The notes beneath the pieces were generated by a model that searched no databases, was not told the origin of the DNA, and saw only the letters and a list, made by a program, of their open reading frames with translations. A DNA stretch of 64,000 nt from Acidobacteriota bacterium (GTDB lineage Bacteria; Acidobacteriota; Terriglobia; Acidiferrales; UBA7541), in contig QHYZ01000074.1 in the NCBI GenBank assembly GCA_003225295.1, positions 1 through 64,000 of the forward strand, given 5' to 3'. Positions 9,180-19,008 of this stretch are shown piece by piece. Both the position numbers and the translations under genes were made by a program. The first letter of the stretch is position 1; every line of letters starts with the position of its first letter.

Positions 9180-10204
9180 CGGCGAATCTCAACCTGCCGG
9201 CGAACCGCGTCGAACACGTCGTCGACGGCGATTTCCAGAATGGAAGCAGCGGCTTGGTCGCCTCGTTTGTAGGTGGTCACCGCGTGCGGACTACGCAGAA
9301 CGATGTTGATGGGAGAAGCGTTGCCACAGCCGTCGCTCATTCGATAGGGACCATTTCGCGCCGGGTCTGTTGGACCAAAGATGGCGACGGCAGGCGTTCC
9401 TAGAGCGGCCGCCAGATGCAGCGACCCGGTATCACCACCGACGATGCAGACCGCATTGCGCAGAAGAGCCATGAGTTGGCCGATTGAACCATTGTAAGCG
9501 ATGGGGTCGGCTGCCCCGCTGGCGGCTTTGACCACGGAGACTACCCCATCTTCACCGGGGCCATAATTCAGAACCGAACGCAGTCCGAGCGTGCCGCGGA
9601 TTTTCTGGCAGAGAGCGCCGTAGCGATCCGGCGGCCAGCATTTCGAGCGCCAGCCCCCGGCGGGGCTCAATACGACGTACCGTTCGATAGCCATGCTTCG
9701 CAGGAGTTGCAAGACAAACACTTCCTGAATCGACGGCACCGAGAGGACGACGGACGCCACGCCCTTGCGAGCACCAGCGCGCTGCGACAATTCTCCATTC
9801 TGATCGGCGATGTGGGTCTGTGTGCAATGGACGCCATCGGTGTAGAGGATCGGTACGCCGAACTCGCGAACCGTTTGCGAGGAAAATCCGATTCGGTGTG
9901 AAACGCCGGCGAAGAACGGCAGTGCCGAAGACTTCCACAACCCTTGATAGTCGATCGCAGTCGTGAAGTGCGCCTTGCGGATTCGTCCGATGATTTCGCG
10001 CAAAGATTGGAAGGAGCGAGTCTCCGTCTCCCAGACGTCCGTTGCCAACTCGCTGCTTTCGACCAGCGCTTTCCAGCGGGGATGCGTCAGCCAAACGATT
10101 TCAGCTTCCGGAAACGATTCGCGCAGACCGGCGACGGCGGGAAAGGTGTGGACGATATCTCCGAGGGAACCAAGACGCACGACCAGGAGGCGCGGCTCAG
10201 GCAT
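9176..10204 (-). CDS. waaC: ADP-heptose:LPS heptosyltransferase I
   Basis: A family GT9 glycosyltransferase adding a heptose from ADP-heptose to the Kdo of the inner LPS core at the cytoplasmic face. The 342-residue protein begins LLVVRLGSLGDIVHTFPA, the GT9 acceptor-domain signature, and contains LSPAGGWRSKCWP, then GGDTGSLHLAAALGTP and IFGPTDP in the donor half. Assignment as HepI rather than HepII rests on the SLGDIVHT start and on a second GT9 gene at 12309-13355. It overlaps hldC by 8 bases and the downstream methyltransferase gene by 4. Confidence 0.88.
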   Translation of the reverse strand: MPEPRLLVVRLGSLGDIVHTFPAVAGLRESFPEAEIVWLTHPRWKALVESSELATDVWETETRSFQSLREIIGRIRKAHFTTAIDYQGLWKSSALPFFAGVSHRIGFSSQTVREFGVPILYTDGVHCTQTHIADQNGELSQRAGARKGVASVVLSVPSIQEVFVLQLLRSMAIERYVVLSPAGGWRSKCWPPDRYGALCQKIRGTLGLRSVLNYGPGEDGVVSVVKAASGAADPIAYNGSIGQLMALLRNAVCIVGGDTGSLHLAAALGTPAVAIFGPTDPARNGPYRMSDGCGNASPINIVLRSPHAVTTYKRGDQAAASILEIAVDDVFDAVRRQVEIRR

Positions 10205-10688
10205 GCGGCGCCTTACGAATAGACTCTAGCAGCTGTTGCGTGGAATGCTCCTTGGGGTCACCCACGATGGCCACGCGGATGCCAAGCCGTGCGGCGACGG
10301 CACGCTCCGGCACACTCTCGGCGGCGTAGTCGGTGCCTTTGGCGTGGACATCAGGGCGCAGTTCTTCCAGAAGAGCTTCGACGTTGGGTTCGCCGAATAG
10401 CACGACGTAATCCACGCAGCGAAGCGCGGCAACGAGTTGGGCACGCGCGTTTTCATCGAGGATGGGGCGGCCGGGCCCTTTGAGTGCGCAGACGCCGGAA
10501 TCAGCATTCACACCGACAACCAGAACGTCGCCTTCGCGCCGGGCACCTTCAAGATAACGAATATGTCCGACGTGCAGGGTATCAAAGCAGCCGTTGGCAA
10601 AAACAATACGCTGGCCGCGGCGCTGGTGTTTCTGAAGGCTCTCGCCCAGCGCAGCTCGCGCGATAATTTTGGAAGCGGCTTCACGCAT
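10197..10688 (-). CDS. hldC: Heptose 1-phosphate adenylyltransferase
   Basis: Transfers AMP from ATP to D-glycero-beta-D-manno-heptose 1-phosphate, giving ADP-heptose. The 163-residue nucleotidyltransferase has the cytidylyltransferase-like motif FANGCFDTLHVGH (HxGH catalytic) and the later ISSTxxx-type region as HSTQQLLESIR. It equals the C-terminal domain of E. coli HldE, here encoded separately. It lies 3 bases after hldA and overlaps waaC by 8 bases, within the eight-gene operon. Confidence 0.92.
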   Translation of the reverse strand: MREAASKIIARAALGESLQKHQRRGQRIVFANGCFDTLHVGHIRYLEGARREGDVLVVGVNADSGVCALKGPGRPILDENARAQLVAALRCVDYVVLFGEPNVEALLEELRPDVHAKGTDYAAESVPERAVAARLGIRVAIVGDPKEHSTQQLLESIRKAPHA

Positions 10689-10691
10689 AAC

Positions 10692-11771
10692 TTAAGAGCC
10701 AGCTCCGGATGCCTCGCCGCGGATGGCGTCGAGAAGCTCTTGGCGCGAAATGGTAGCCGTTCCGCGCTTCATGACCACCAAGCCGCCAGCGATGTTGGCG
10801 ATGTGCGCAGCCTCCAGAGGAGATGCCCCGCAGGCCAGAGCCAGAGTGTAGGCGGCAAGAACGGTGTCTCCGGCACCAGTGACATCCACGGCTTGATCGC
10901 TGCCGTGAACGGGGATCTGCGCGAGGCGATCGCCTGGTTCGAAAAGGGCCACACCGTGCCGTCCTCTGGTGACCAGGAGTGATTGCAATTTCATCTCCGA
11001 AAGAGTTTCGCGGCCTGCGCGCGTGAGCTCGCCGGTATCTTGACCGATGGCCGTGTGATGCTCCGCCTCCAGCTCGGATTCGTTGGGGGTAGCGGAAGTG
11101 ATGCCTGCCTTCGCATAACGGTGCAGCCGGTAACGAGCGTCAAGTGTGACCTGCAGCGAACTCTTGCGCTTCGCGGATGCCTGCTGCACAAGCTCCGGAG
11201 TCGCTATGTTAAAGCCGTAGTCGGACACCGCCAGTGCGTGCGCATGGCCGAGACTTGCCGAAAGCCGCTGCTGGAGCTTTTTTCGAACCACGTCCGGCAG
11301 AGGCCCTTTCGGTTCGTAATCGACGCGCAAGACCTGTTGTCCCACAGTGTGCGCCCAGCCCGCCAGAAAGCGGCTCTTGGTCGGCGTCGTCCAGCCCTTC
11401 ACACGGAAAATCCCGGAAATGTCGACTCCCTGGCGACGAAACTGAACGATCAGCGCGTCTCCGGCGAAGTCATCGCCCACCGCCGTGACAGGCAGGACGT
11501 GCGCGCCGAGAGACGCAAGGTTGTTGGCAGCGTTGGCGCCGCCTCCAGGAACAATTTTAGTTTCGCGATGCTTGAGGATCAGGACCGGTGCTTCACGAGA
11601 GACGCGAGAGATTTCGCCATATTGGAATTCATCGGCTACGAAATCGCCGAGGAGAACCACGGTCTTGCTGGTGAATTGCTCGACGCACTCGCGGAGGGCG
11701 AGAAGGTCGACGGAGGTTGAAGCTGGTTTTTGCGCGCGCGAACGCTTCATTTTTGTTGCCTCAGGATCCAA
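10692..11771 (-). CDS. hldA: Heptose 7-phosphate kinase (PfkB family)
   Basis: Phosphorylates D-glycero-D-manno-heptose 7-phosphate at C1. The 359-residue ribokinase-fold protein shows VLGDF-like and PGGGANAANNLASLGA motifs near residues 75-90 and the PfkB signature VDVTGAGDTVLAAYTLA (catalytic Asp within GAGD). It corresponds to the N-terminal half of E. coli HldE/RfaE. The first 25 or so residues are Lys/Arg-rich and overlap gmhB by 25 bases; a start a few codons inside is possible. Cotranscribed with hldC and gmhB. Confidence 0.92.
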   Translation of the reverse strand: MDPEATKMKRSRAQKPASTSVDLLALRECVEQFTSKTVVLLGDFVADEFQYGEISRVSREAPVLILKHRETKIVPGGGANAANNLASLGAHVLPVTAVGDDFAGDALIVQFRRQGVDISGIFRVKGWTTPTKSRFLAGWAHTVGQQVLRVDYEPKGPLPDVVRKKLQQRLSASLGHAHALAVSDYGFNIATPELVQQASAKRKSSLQVTLDARYRLHRYAKAGITSATPNESELEAEHHTAIGQDTGELTRAGRETLSEMKLQSLLVTRGRHGVALFEPGDRLAQIPVHGSDQAVDVTGAGDTVLAAYTLALACGASPLEAAHIANIAGGLVVMKRGTATISRQELLDAIRGEASGAGS

Positions 11772-12316
11772 TCCGCCGCTTGGGTGAGGTCATCGGCGAT
11801 AAAATCGGGCTGCCTGGACCACTTCACCGAATGCCAGGCAAGCTCGCCTTCACCGTAACCTGTGCGGACGAGCACGCCGCGCGCACGGGCGTTTCGCGCG
11901 AGTTCCACGTCGCCGTGACGATCTCCAACTACGAAGGAGCGTTGCAAATCGAGCGCGTGCTCCGACGCCGCGCGGTCCAGCATGCCGGTTCTTGGCTTGC
12001 GGCAGGTACAGTTATCTGCGGAGATGTGCGGACAATAATAGATCGCGTCGATATTCGCGCCCCCTTCGGCAAGTTGTTTCGTCATAAGCTCGTTCACGGT
12101 GTGCACGAGCGATTCCGGAAAGTAACCGCGCCCGACGCCAGACTGATTGGTGACCACAATGACAGGCAAGCCCGCTTCGTTGAGCCGGTGAATGGCGGCC
12201 GCGACAAAGGGAAACATACGAAAACGGCTGGCGTGATTCAAGTAGCCCACTTCCTCGGCGATGGTCCCGTCGCGATCGAGGAAAACGGCGGGTCGCAACG
12301 AGGATTGCTCAGGCAC
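11747..12316 (-). CDS. gmhB: Heptose 1,7-bisphosphate 7-phosphatase
   Basis: A HAD-superfamily phosphatase that removes the C7 phosphate between the HldA and HldC steps. The 189-residue protein has FLDRDGT (nucleophile and acid Asp), VVTNQSGVGRG, the zinc-binding cysteine cluster CPH-x6-CTCRKP and GDRHGDVELA with the late acidic residue. Size fits the family (about 185). Overlaps waaF by 8 bases. A GmhA isomerase is not in this window, so sedoheptulose 7-phosphate entry must be encoded elsewhere. Confidence 0.93.
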   Translation of the reverse strand: MPEQSSLRPAVFLDRDGTIAEEVGYLNHASRFRMFPFVAAAIHRLNEAGLPVIVVTNQSGVGRGYFPESLVHTVNELMTKQLAEGGANIDAIYYCPHISADNCTCRKPRTGMLDRAASEHALDLQRSFVVGDRHGDVELARNARARGVLVRTGYGEGELAWHSVKWSRQPDFIADDLTQAADWILRQQK

Positions 12317-13355
12317 GCCGCACCTGGATCGAGGACAGCCAGGGTTTTGCCGCGGCCTGCACCATGTCGGCGGTGATTGCGGTCATGCACCGATGATCGG
12401 TCGGGCAGCGGCGGAGAAAACATGGGCTGCAGTAAGGCTTTTGCTGAACAATGCTGCAGCGCGGCGTGACCGGGGCCGTTCCGTGCGGATCGGTGGGGCC
12501 AAACACGGCGACGATGGGCAGGCCAACAGCAGCAGCAATGTGCATCGCGCCGGAATCGTTGCCGATGAAGAGCTGGCACTGCGAGAGCAGCGCAGGCAGA
12601 TCGGCAATTGCGGTTTTCCCGGTGAGATCAATGGGCGGCCGGGGCATTTCGGCGGAGATGGCCGTCGAAACGTTGGCCTCGGCGGCAGTTCCAAAGAGGA
12701 TAATCTCGGCTTCCGTCTCCCACTGTAGCCGATTTGCCACCTCGGCAAAGCGCAAAGGCGGCCAGCACTTTGCTGATCCGTAGGACGCGCCGGCCGCGAC
12801 GGCAATCCGCATGGCACCCTGGCGCACGCCGGATTTCGAAAGAAATTCATCGGCACTCCGGCGCTTCTCGTCGGGAACGCGCAGGCCAATAAACGTGTCG
12901 TCCTTCACGGAGTGCCCCCATCCCGCGCGGCGCAGGAGTTCCAAATAATAATACGTTTCATGCGCAGGAATTTCCCCCTGCCGGGGGAGGGGTACGCTGT
13001 GGGTCAGCAGAAAGCTACGGGCGTGGCGCGCGTATCCGATACGCTCTGGAATTCTCGCGCGCCAGGCCAGCCACGCGGCATCGAACGCATTTTGCAGCAA
13101 CAACGCGACATCGAACTTCCGCGCGCGAAGTTCCGCTGCCAGCCGCTCACGGCCGGAAAACCCTGCGTGCAAGCCTTTCGGGTCGTAGGGGATGAGTTGA
13201 TCACATATCTCTTGATCGCGATATATATCCGCGACGTAGGGTCGCGCGACGATCATGATTTCCGCATCAGGAAAACGCTTGCGCACCGCGCGAAGCGCCG
13301 GAAGCGCCATGATGGCATCCCCGACCCAGTTCGTCGCGCGTATGAGAATCTTCAC
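12309..13355 (-). CDS. waaF: ADP-heptose:LPS heptosyltransferase II
   Basis: A GT9 enzyme adding the second heptose to the inner core. It is a 348-residue protein starting [20 protein letters not shown], a characteristic RfaF N-terminus, with YGSAKCWPPLRFAEVANRL, FIGNDSGAMHIAAAVGLP and VFGPTDP in the donor domain. The NWVGD start and the C-terminal run of conserved cysteines (CSPCFLRRCP) are typical of HepII. It overlaps lpxK by 4 bases and gmhB by 8 bases. Confidence 0.93.
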   Translation of the reverse strand: MKILIRATNWVGDAIMALPALRAVRKRFPDAEIMIVARPYVADIYRDQEICDQLIPYDPKGLHAGFSGRERLAAELRARKFDVALLLQNAFDAAWLAWRARIPERIGYARHARSFLLTHSVPLPRQGEIPAHETYYYLELLRRAGWGHSVKDDTFIGLRVPDEKRRSADEFLSKSGVRQGAMRIAVAAGASYGSAKCWPPLRFAEVANRLQWETEAEIILFGTAAEANVSTAISAEMPRPPIDLTGKTAIADLPALLSQCQLFIGNDSGAMHIAAAVGLPIVAVFGPTDPHGTAPVTPRCSIVQQKPYCSPCFLRRCPTDHRCMTAITADMVQAAAKPWLSSIQVRRA

Positions 13356-14359
13356 ACCGCCGCTCCCGCGCCGGCTGCGAGCGTTTGATCAAGAACGTTT
13401 CTGAAATCAGCCTCTGGAGTCACTGCCAGGTCGATCACCGCGATGTAGATCGGGACTTCTTCAAACTTGGGATCGTGCAAATTCTGTGCGTCCTTTTCGG
13501 TGGTCACAAACGCGTTTGCACCAGCCTGCTTCCCTACCCGCCTGACCTCCACGATGTCACGCTGTGTATAGCGGTGGTGATCGGGGAAGATTGCTTGGCC
13601 GCAAATGGCAAGCCCCCAATTTCCAAGATCGCGGAAGAACGCGTCGGGATTGCCGAGGCCGCAGAAGGCAAAAAACGGACCGGCACCGATTTCACTGGCA
13701 GAGAGAAGAGTGCTCTCACCTCCGAAGCGGCGGAATCCCAGCAGCCGCGTCGAGGCAGCGAAAACCGGATACTGATTGAGCTTCCCGATCGCCTCAAGCG
13801 TTCCCGATGCTGTTTCGGCGCGGGTAAAAACAATCAAATTTGCGCGGCTCATGGCCACCAGTGGTTCCCGAAGTCTGCCGGCCGGTAGTAAAGACTCCCC
13901 CGCAAGCGGTCGCGACGCATCCATCAAAAGAATATTAAGGTTGCGGGCAAGCTGGAGATGCTGAAAACCGTCATCCAAAAGAAAAACGTCGATGGACTGC
14001 TGCGATTCGAGCCGGCGCCCCTCGGCGAAGCGGTTTTTGCCAACTCCAAATGTGACGCGGCCCTGCAAACGGAACTTCATCAACTCGATTTCGTCGCTTG
14101 TCCCATTCGTGCCTCGGTAGCCGCGACTCAAAATCGCAACGCGCTTCCCGTCCCCCAGGAACTTCTCCGCGAGCCAGATAACCATAGGCGTCTTGCCGGT
14201 ACCACCAACGGTCAGATTCCCGACACTGATGACCGTCCCTTTCAGGCTCTTCTCTTTGAACCATCCGTTGGCATAGAACCAAACCCGCACGCGAACTCCG
14301 CCACCATAGAGCAGCGAGAAGGGCCACAGCAGTCGCCGCAATAGTGACGAAACATTCAT
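13352..14359 (-). CDS. lpxK: Tetraacyldisaccharide 4'-kinase
   Basis: Phosphorylates the 4' position of the lipid A disaccharide at the inner-membrane cytoplasmic face. The 335-residue protein carries the Walker A motif VGGTGKTP near residue 50, the downstream SRGYRG motif and [14 protein letters not shown] typical of LpxK. A membrane-associating N-terminal helix precedes the P-loop. Overlaps of 4 bases with both waaA and waaF couple lipid A completion with Kdo and heptose addition. Confidence 0.95.
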   Translation of the reverse strand: MNVSSLLRRLLWPFSLLYGGGVRVRVWFYANGWFKEKSLKGTVISVGNLTVGGTGKTPMVIWLAEKFLGDGKRVAILSRGYRGTNGTSDEIELMKFRLQGRVTFGVGKNRFAEGRRLESQQSIDVFLLDDGFQHLQLARNLNILLMDASRPLAGESLLPAGRLREPLVAMSRANLIVFTRAETASGTLEAIGKLNQYPVFAASTRLLGFRRFGGESTLLSASEIGAGPFFAFCGLGNPDAFFRDLGNWGLAICGQAIFPDHHRYTQRDIVEVRRVGKQAGANAFVTTEKDAQNLHDPKFEEVPIYIAVIDLAVTPEADFRNVLDQTLAAGAGAAV

Positions 14360-15723
14360 CGAACGGCACCATCCATCTGCTTGGCCAGTTCGGTCATGGC
14401 GCGATCGGTCGCGCCGCGAGAGTCCTCCACGAGCCGTCGCGCCGTCGCGCCCATCTCTTTCATCCGCGGTGGATCGCGGAACAACTCAATCCAGGCCACC
14501 CCGACATCTTCGGGGCTCTCTACTTGCACGGCGGCGCCCGCCGCAACAAAACGCGCGGCAATTTCCGCAAAGTTTTCCATCGACGGGCCAAACACGGGGA
14601 TCTTACCGAAGGCCGCCGGTTCGAGGATATTGTGACCGCCGGCAGAAACGAGCGAGCCTCCGACAAAGGCACCGTCGGCCAGTCCATAAAGCGAGGCCAG
14701 CTCACCAATACTGTCAAGCAGGAGAACGGTTACGTCGTCGGGGATGGTGGAGTGATCGGACGACTGAATGGCGTGCGGCTGTGCCGGCCCTGGGATTGGC
14801 AATCGCGACCGCCGGATGAACTTGCGATGCGATTCATCGATTAACTCCGCAGCTTCATCAAAACACTCGGGCTTGCGGGGCGCCAGCACAAGCAGCGCCT
14901 TTGGATACTCCCCTTGTAAAGTTCCAAACGCGATGAGCGCGTGCGGCTCTTCGGTGGCGACGACGCTTCCCGCAACGATGATCGGTGATCGGCCGCTGCG
15001 CTTGATCTCCGTTGCAAGCCAATTCGACAATGGCGTGGGCCGAGGAAGCTCCAGGTCGTATTTCAAATTTCCACTAACCCGGACACGCTCCGCCGGGGCG
15101 CCCAGGACCCGCACGCGCTCCGCGTCTTTCTCGCTCTGCATGAGGAAGGCGCTGGCGTTGGACAATGCGTTTCTCAGGAAGGGACGAAGAAAAAAAGCAA
15201 AAACACCGAGATAGCTCTGATAACGTGCAAACGAGCGGTCAGAAATGCGCCCGCTAACGAAAAGTACAGGAATCTTGCGCCGTCCGGCTTCTCGCAGGAA
15301 ATTCGGCCAGATCTCGGTCTCCAGCACCAGCACAACCGACGGTCGCACGGCACCGAGGGCGCGACGGACGCAGAAGGCCCAATCCAGCGGAAAATAGATG
15401 ATGGCATCGGCAAAGGGCATGCGTTCGCGCACCAGCTGCTGCCCCGTTTTGGTGGTCGTGGAGATAATGAGAGGCCGCTTGGGGTAGGCTTCTTTCAACC
15501 GCCGCGCAAGAGTAATGCTGGAAAGGGCTTCGCCGACACTCACGGCATGAATCCAGATCGCGCCCGTGGACTGCGCGGGCAGCTTGGCGAGCCCCGGAAA
15601 GGAGAATCCCAAGCGTTCTCCGAGGTTAGAGAAGTACTTTCCGTGGCGCATTCCCTCGACCAGCCAATAGGGAGCTAGCAGAAAGGCCGCTAGGCCCATG
15701 AGAAGGCTATAAATGAAATACAC
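14356..15723 (-). CDS. waaA: 3-deoxy-D-manno-octulosonic acid transferase
   Basis: Adds Kdo from CMP-Kdo to lipid IVA (GT30), the first inner-core step. The 455-residue protein has an N-terminal membrane anchor (residues 1-22), the acceptor-binding VSVGEALSSITLARRL segment containing the catalytic Glu, ETEIWPNFLREA, VSGNLKYD and the donor-side GHNILEPAAFGKIPVFGP. It is about 30 residues longer than E. coli WaaA. Being the most upstream minus-strand gene, it probably starts the LPS-core operon, with its promoter in the 118-base divergent gap before 15842. Whether it adds one or two Kdo units cannot be read from sequence. Confidence 0.94.
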   Translation of the reverse strand: MYFIYSLLMGLAAFLLAPYWLVEGMRHGKYFSNLGERLGFSFPGLAKLPAQSTGAIWIHAVSVGEALSSITLARRLKEAYPKRPLIISTTTKTGQQLVRERMPFADAIIYFPLDWAFCVRRALGAVRPSVVLVLETEIWPNFLREAGRRKIPVLFVSGRISDRSFARYQSYLGVFAFFLRPFLRNALSNASAFLMQSEKDAERVRVLGAPAERVRVSGNLKYDLELPRPTPLSNWLATEIKRSGRSPIIVAGSVVATEEPHALIAFGTLQGEYPKALLVLAPRKPECFDEAAELIDESHRKFIRRSRLPIPGPAQPHAIQSSDHSTIPDDVTVLLLDSIGELASLYGLADGAFVGGSLVSAGGHNILEPAAFGKIPVFGPSMENFAEIAARFVAAGAAVQVESPEDVGVAWIELFRDPPRMKEMGATARRLVEDSRGATDRAMTELAKQMDGAVR

Positions 15724-15841
15724 TAAGCGTGGCTCCGGTCTGTCCGCGCTCCGCCAGTAGCAGGCGGCGTGCGAGGCAGGGCAACCCTGGACAACCCCCA
15801 GGAATCGAAGGCCTCAAGATGAGAAAGTCTATTATAACCCG

Positions 15842-16483
15842 ATGCGAAAACTAACCCTCATCCTTCCCTTTGTTGCCGTCTCGCTGCTGGCGGCCAAACA
15901 GGGAGCCACGCAGCAACCGTCGTTGCTCAAGACCACTTCTCTGGAATCCCACGAAGGCATGACCATTACGGCCCGGCCATGGACCGACCCCGCGCTCTAC
16001 AAGGAGAAGTTCCCGAAGAAGTCGCCCGTGGCGGCAGGCATCATCGCCGTGCAGGTCGTTTTTCGAAATGATTCCGACGACAGCATGAAGGTCAACCTGG
16101 AGCGCATTCGACTAAACCTCATCCTGTCGGAAGAAGAACATCAGGCGCTGTACCCGCTGTCGCCGGAAGAAGCGGCCGACGTGATCACCCATCCCTCCAC
16201 GAAAAACGTAACCAGTAAGAGATTGCCCATCCCCTTGGGCGGCCCGAAGACCGGACGGGACAAGAAATGGACGGAAGTGGAACAGTCTATACGCGACGCG
16301 GGAGTGCAAGCGAGCGTGGTGGCGCCGCACGGCACGGTGCAGGGGCTTCTTTATTTCAACCTGCGAAGCCAATTCGAGCTTCTGAATAGCGCTCATCTAT
16401 ATGTGCCCGAGATCGTGGCCCTCGAAAAGAATCGCAGCCTCATGTACTTCGAAATTGACCTGAGCCGGTCCGCGGAACGTTGA
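15842..16483 (+). CDS. Exported protein of unknown function
   Basis: A 213-residue protein with a typical Sec signal peptide (MRKLTLILPFVAVSLLAA, cleavage probably before KQGATQ or QQPS). The mature part looks like a small beta-sandwich: VQVVFRNDSDDSMKVNLERI is typical of immunoglobulin-like extracytoplasmic domains, and the Pro/Lys-rich middle is probably loop. There are no cysteines after the signal peptide and no membrane anchor. A TATTAT/TATAAC -10 element at 15830-15838 ends 3-6 bases before the ATG, so the transcript may be leaderless. I do not recognise the family. Confidence 0.7.
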   Translation: MRKLTLILPFVAVSLLAAKQGATQQPSLLKTTSLESHEGMTITARPWTDPALYKEKFPKKSPVAAGIIAVQVVFRNDSDDSMKVNLERIRLNLILSEEEHQALYPLSPEEAADVITHPSTKNVTSKRLPIPLGGPKTGRDKKWTEVEQSIRDAGVQASVVAPHGTVQGLLYFNLRSQFELLNSAHLYVPEIVALEKNRSLMYFEIDLSRSAER

Positions 16484-16516
16484 ACGACCCGGGACTTACA
16501 GTTCAAACACACCGGT

Positions 16517-16545
16517 TTGCGCGCGTCGCCGCCGTCGGCTAACAT
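16517..16545 (+). promoter_or_regulatory. Sigma-70-like promoter for the UvrD/PcrA gene
   Basis: TTGCGC (16517-16522) and TAACAT (16540-16545) are separated by 17 bases. The -10 ends 5 bases before the GTG start at 16551, so transcription would begin at or within one or two bases of the start codon. Confidence 0.5.
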
Positions 16546-16550
16546 GACGT

Positions 16551-18842
16551 GTGCAAACTTTCTCCAACCACACTGGACAAATGCTCGCTCTTCTCGATGA
16601 TCTGAACCCCCAACAACGGCTGGCCGTCGAAACCATGGAAGGCCCGGTGCTGATCCTCGCCGGCGCCGGCACCGGCAAGACCCGTGCGGTCACGTATCGC
16701 ATGGCCAATCTGATTGCCAGCGGAGTCCCCGCCGAAGCCATTCTTGCGGTCACGTTCACCAACAAAGCCGCGGAAGAGATGCGCAATCGTGTCTCGGACC
16801 TCCTGTTGCGCGCCGGGGTCCCTCCTGGGGGGCCGTGGCTTTCCACGTTTCATTCGCTCTGCGCGCGGTTGCTGCGGCGCGAATCGGCTGCCGCCGATCT
16901 GCCGCGGGGTTTTGCGATATACGACGATGAAGACCAGCTTACGGCAGTCAAGCTGGCCATGGCCAAGCTGCAGATCGAAGACGAAAGTCTGACGCCGCGG
17001 AATGTTCTCAGCCGGATCAGCCATGCGAAAAATCATGGCCAGACATCCGAGCAGTTGCGCGCCGAAGCGTTCGACCAAAACGGGAGGCGCATCGCCGATA
17101 TTTTCGTGGGATACGAAAAGCTCCTTCACGACAGCAAAGCCTTGGACTTCGACGACCTGCTCCTGCGATCGGCGCGTTTGCTGCGCGAATCCACGGCGAC
17201 GCGGCAAAAGTGGCAAGCACGCTTCCAATACATTCACGTGGACGAATATCAGGACACTAATCGCGTGCAATATGAGCTGCTGCGGCTGCTGACCGGGCCG
17301 AAGCAAAACGTTTGTGTTGTGGGCGACGAAGATCAATCGATCTATCGCTGGCGAGGTGCGGACGTTTCCATTCTCCTGAGTTTCTCCCGGGATTTTCCCG
17401 CTGCTCGAATCGTCAAACTGGAGCGCAACTACCGTTCGACGCAGAATATTCTCGACGCCGCCGGCGCGGTGGTCGCGAACAATCCTGAGAGGCTGGGCAA
17501 GTCGCTGAGCGCGGAGAAAGGCCCGGGATCGAATCTGAAGTATCTGGAGGCGCGGGATGCGCAGGCTGAAGCAGAATTTGTGGCTGGTGAGCTCGAGCGC
17601 ATTCTCAACGACGATTCGGACCAAACGTGTGCGGTGGAATATCGCACTAATTTTCAGTCGCGCGCCTTCGAAGAGGTTTTCCGTCGCCGCGGCGTGCGTT
17701 ACAGACTCGTGGGCGGTTTCAGCTTCTACAATCGTGCGGAAGTGAAGGATGCGCTAGCCTACGTGCGCCTGGCAATGCATCCGGAGGATGACATTTCGCT
17801 ACTGCGGGTCATGAATGTGCCGCCGCGCGGCATCGGCAAGACCACCGTGGATGCGCTCCGCGAGTCCGCACGCGCTGACGGAACGCCGCTTTGGGCGGCC
17901 ATTGAGAAATTTATCTCCGGTGCATCGGCGGGTCGTGCGGTGACTCCCTTGCGGGCGTTCCAGGAGCTCATCCGCAAATTACAGGATGCGCTTGCCACCC
18001 AGGAACCGCCCGGATTCTTGCATGCCGTTCTTGAGGAATCCGGTTACCTGGCCATGATCAAGGACCGCAACACCCCGGAGGATGTGGCCAGGCTGGAAAA
18101 CCTGGAAGAGCTTGCTCGTGCCGTGGCCGAAGGCATGGAAGCTGGAGAGACCTTCGCCGACTTTCTCGATGCCGCCGCACTCGTAAGTGACGCGGATCAA
18201 TTTGAAGGCAAGCCCGGCGTGACGCTGATAACCTTGCACAGCACTAAGGGCCTGGAATTCGATCACGTCTTCCTCACGGGCATGGAAGAAGGCATCTGCC
18301 CTCACAGCCGATCCATAACTGAAGAAAAAGGAATCGAAGAGGAACGTCGTCTCGTTTACGTTGGGATGACTCGAGCCCGGCAGTCGCTCACGCTGACGCG
18401 CGCCGTGTACCGGCGCATCTTCGGCAATGAGCAGCAACTGCGCGCTTCCCTGCCGTCACGTTTCCTTGCCGAAATTCCAAGGGAACTGGTGGACACAGTT
18501 CGCGGATCAATGGCAGAAATTGGCGAGACCCGACGCTACGAACCCGACCCCGAGTATTCCTATTCGCCGGAAGAATTTCTCCGCCGTGTGCGCGGCGGGC
18601 CAAAGCAGGCAGAAGCCGCGCCGCGCCGCCAGCCGGCTCAAGGTTCCTCCGGGCGCCCCGCTGTAAAACGCGGCGGCAATTCGAATCCCATGCTGGGACG
18701 CAAAGTACGTCATCCGAGCTTCGGCGTGGGAACCATCGTGGGGGTGGAGGGCGACGACGAAGACCGCCGTGTATCCGTGAGCTTCCCCGGACGCGGCACG
18801 AAAAAGTTTATCGAGCGGTACGCACAACTCGAACAGGCATAA
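16551..18842 (+). CDS. pcrA: ATP-dependent DNA helicase, UvrD/PcrA type (SF1A)
   Basis: A 3'-5' helicase for nucleotide excision and mismatch repair and for removing obstacles at forks. The 763-residue protein has Walker A LAGAGTGKTRAV near residues 40-50, motif II VDEYQDTN, motif III QSIYRWRGAD, motif IV ERNYRS, then LITLHSTKGLEFDHVF and the VI motif RRLVYVGMTRA. The last 60 residues hold a KVRHPSFGVGTIVG Tudor-like module typical of PcrA/UvrD. The GTG at 16551 fits a leaderless promoter; an ATG ten codons later (16581) is the alternative start. Confidence 0.95.
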   Translation: MQTFSNHTGQMLALLDDLNPQQRLAVETMEGPVLILAGAGTGKTRAVTYRMANLIASGVPAEAILAVTFTNKAAEEMRNRVSDLLLRAGVPPGGPWLSTFHSLCARLLRRESAAADLPRGFAIYDDEDQLTAVKLAMAKLQIEDESLTPRNVLSRISHAKNHGQTSEQLRAEAFDQNGRRIADIFVGYEKLLHDSKALDFDDLLLRSARLLRESTATRQKWQARFQYIHVDEYQDTNRVQYELLRLLTGPKQNVCVVGDEDQSIYRWRGADVSILLSFSRDFPAARIVKLERNYRSTQNILDAAGAVVANNPERLGKSLSAEKGPGSNLKYLEARDAQAEAEFVAGELERILNDDSDQTCAVEYRTNFQSRAFEEVFRRRGVRYRLVGGFSFYNRAEVKDALAYVRLAMHPEDDISLLRVMNVPPRGIGKTTVDALRESARADGTPLWAAIEKFISGASAGRAVTPLRAFQELIRKLQDALATQEPPGFLHAVLEESGYLAMIKDRNTPEDVARLENLEELARAVAEGMEAGETFADFLDAAALVSDADQFEGKPGVTLITLHSTKGLEFDHVFLTGMEEGICPHSRSITEEKGIEEERRLVYVGMTRARQSLTLTRAVYRRIFGNEQQLRASLPSRFLAEIPRELVDTVRGSMAEIGETRRYEPDPEYSYSPEEFLRRVRGGPKQAEAAPRRQPAQGSSGRPAVKRGGNSNPMLGRKVRHPSFGVGTIVGVEGDDEDRRVSVSFPGRGTKKFIERYAQLEQA

Positions 18843-19008
18843 CGTGCGGAACCTGCCCGTGAACACCAATGCGCCGGCAGATTGCGCAGATTGCGCCGGG
18901 CGGTTGCGTGATGGGGCGTCTCGGGGTACAGTGAGGCGCTTTCATTCCTTAAATGCGTAGCCAGTATTTTCAGCTTCCGGTTTGCCCGGATGCGATCGGA
19001 GAGCATGG

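Noticed and set aside
16539-17624. 361-codon frame antisense to the UvrD/PcrA helicase
   Set aside because: Shadow of the helicase coding strand; no recognisable motif.
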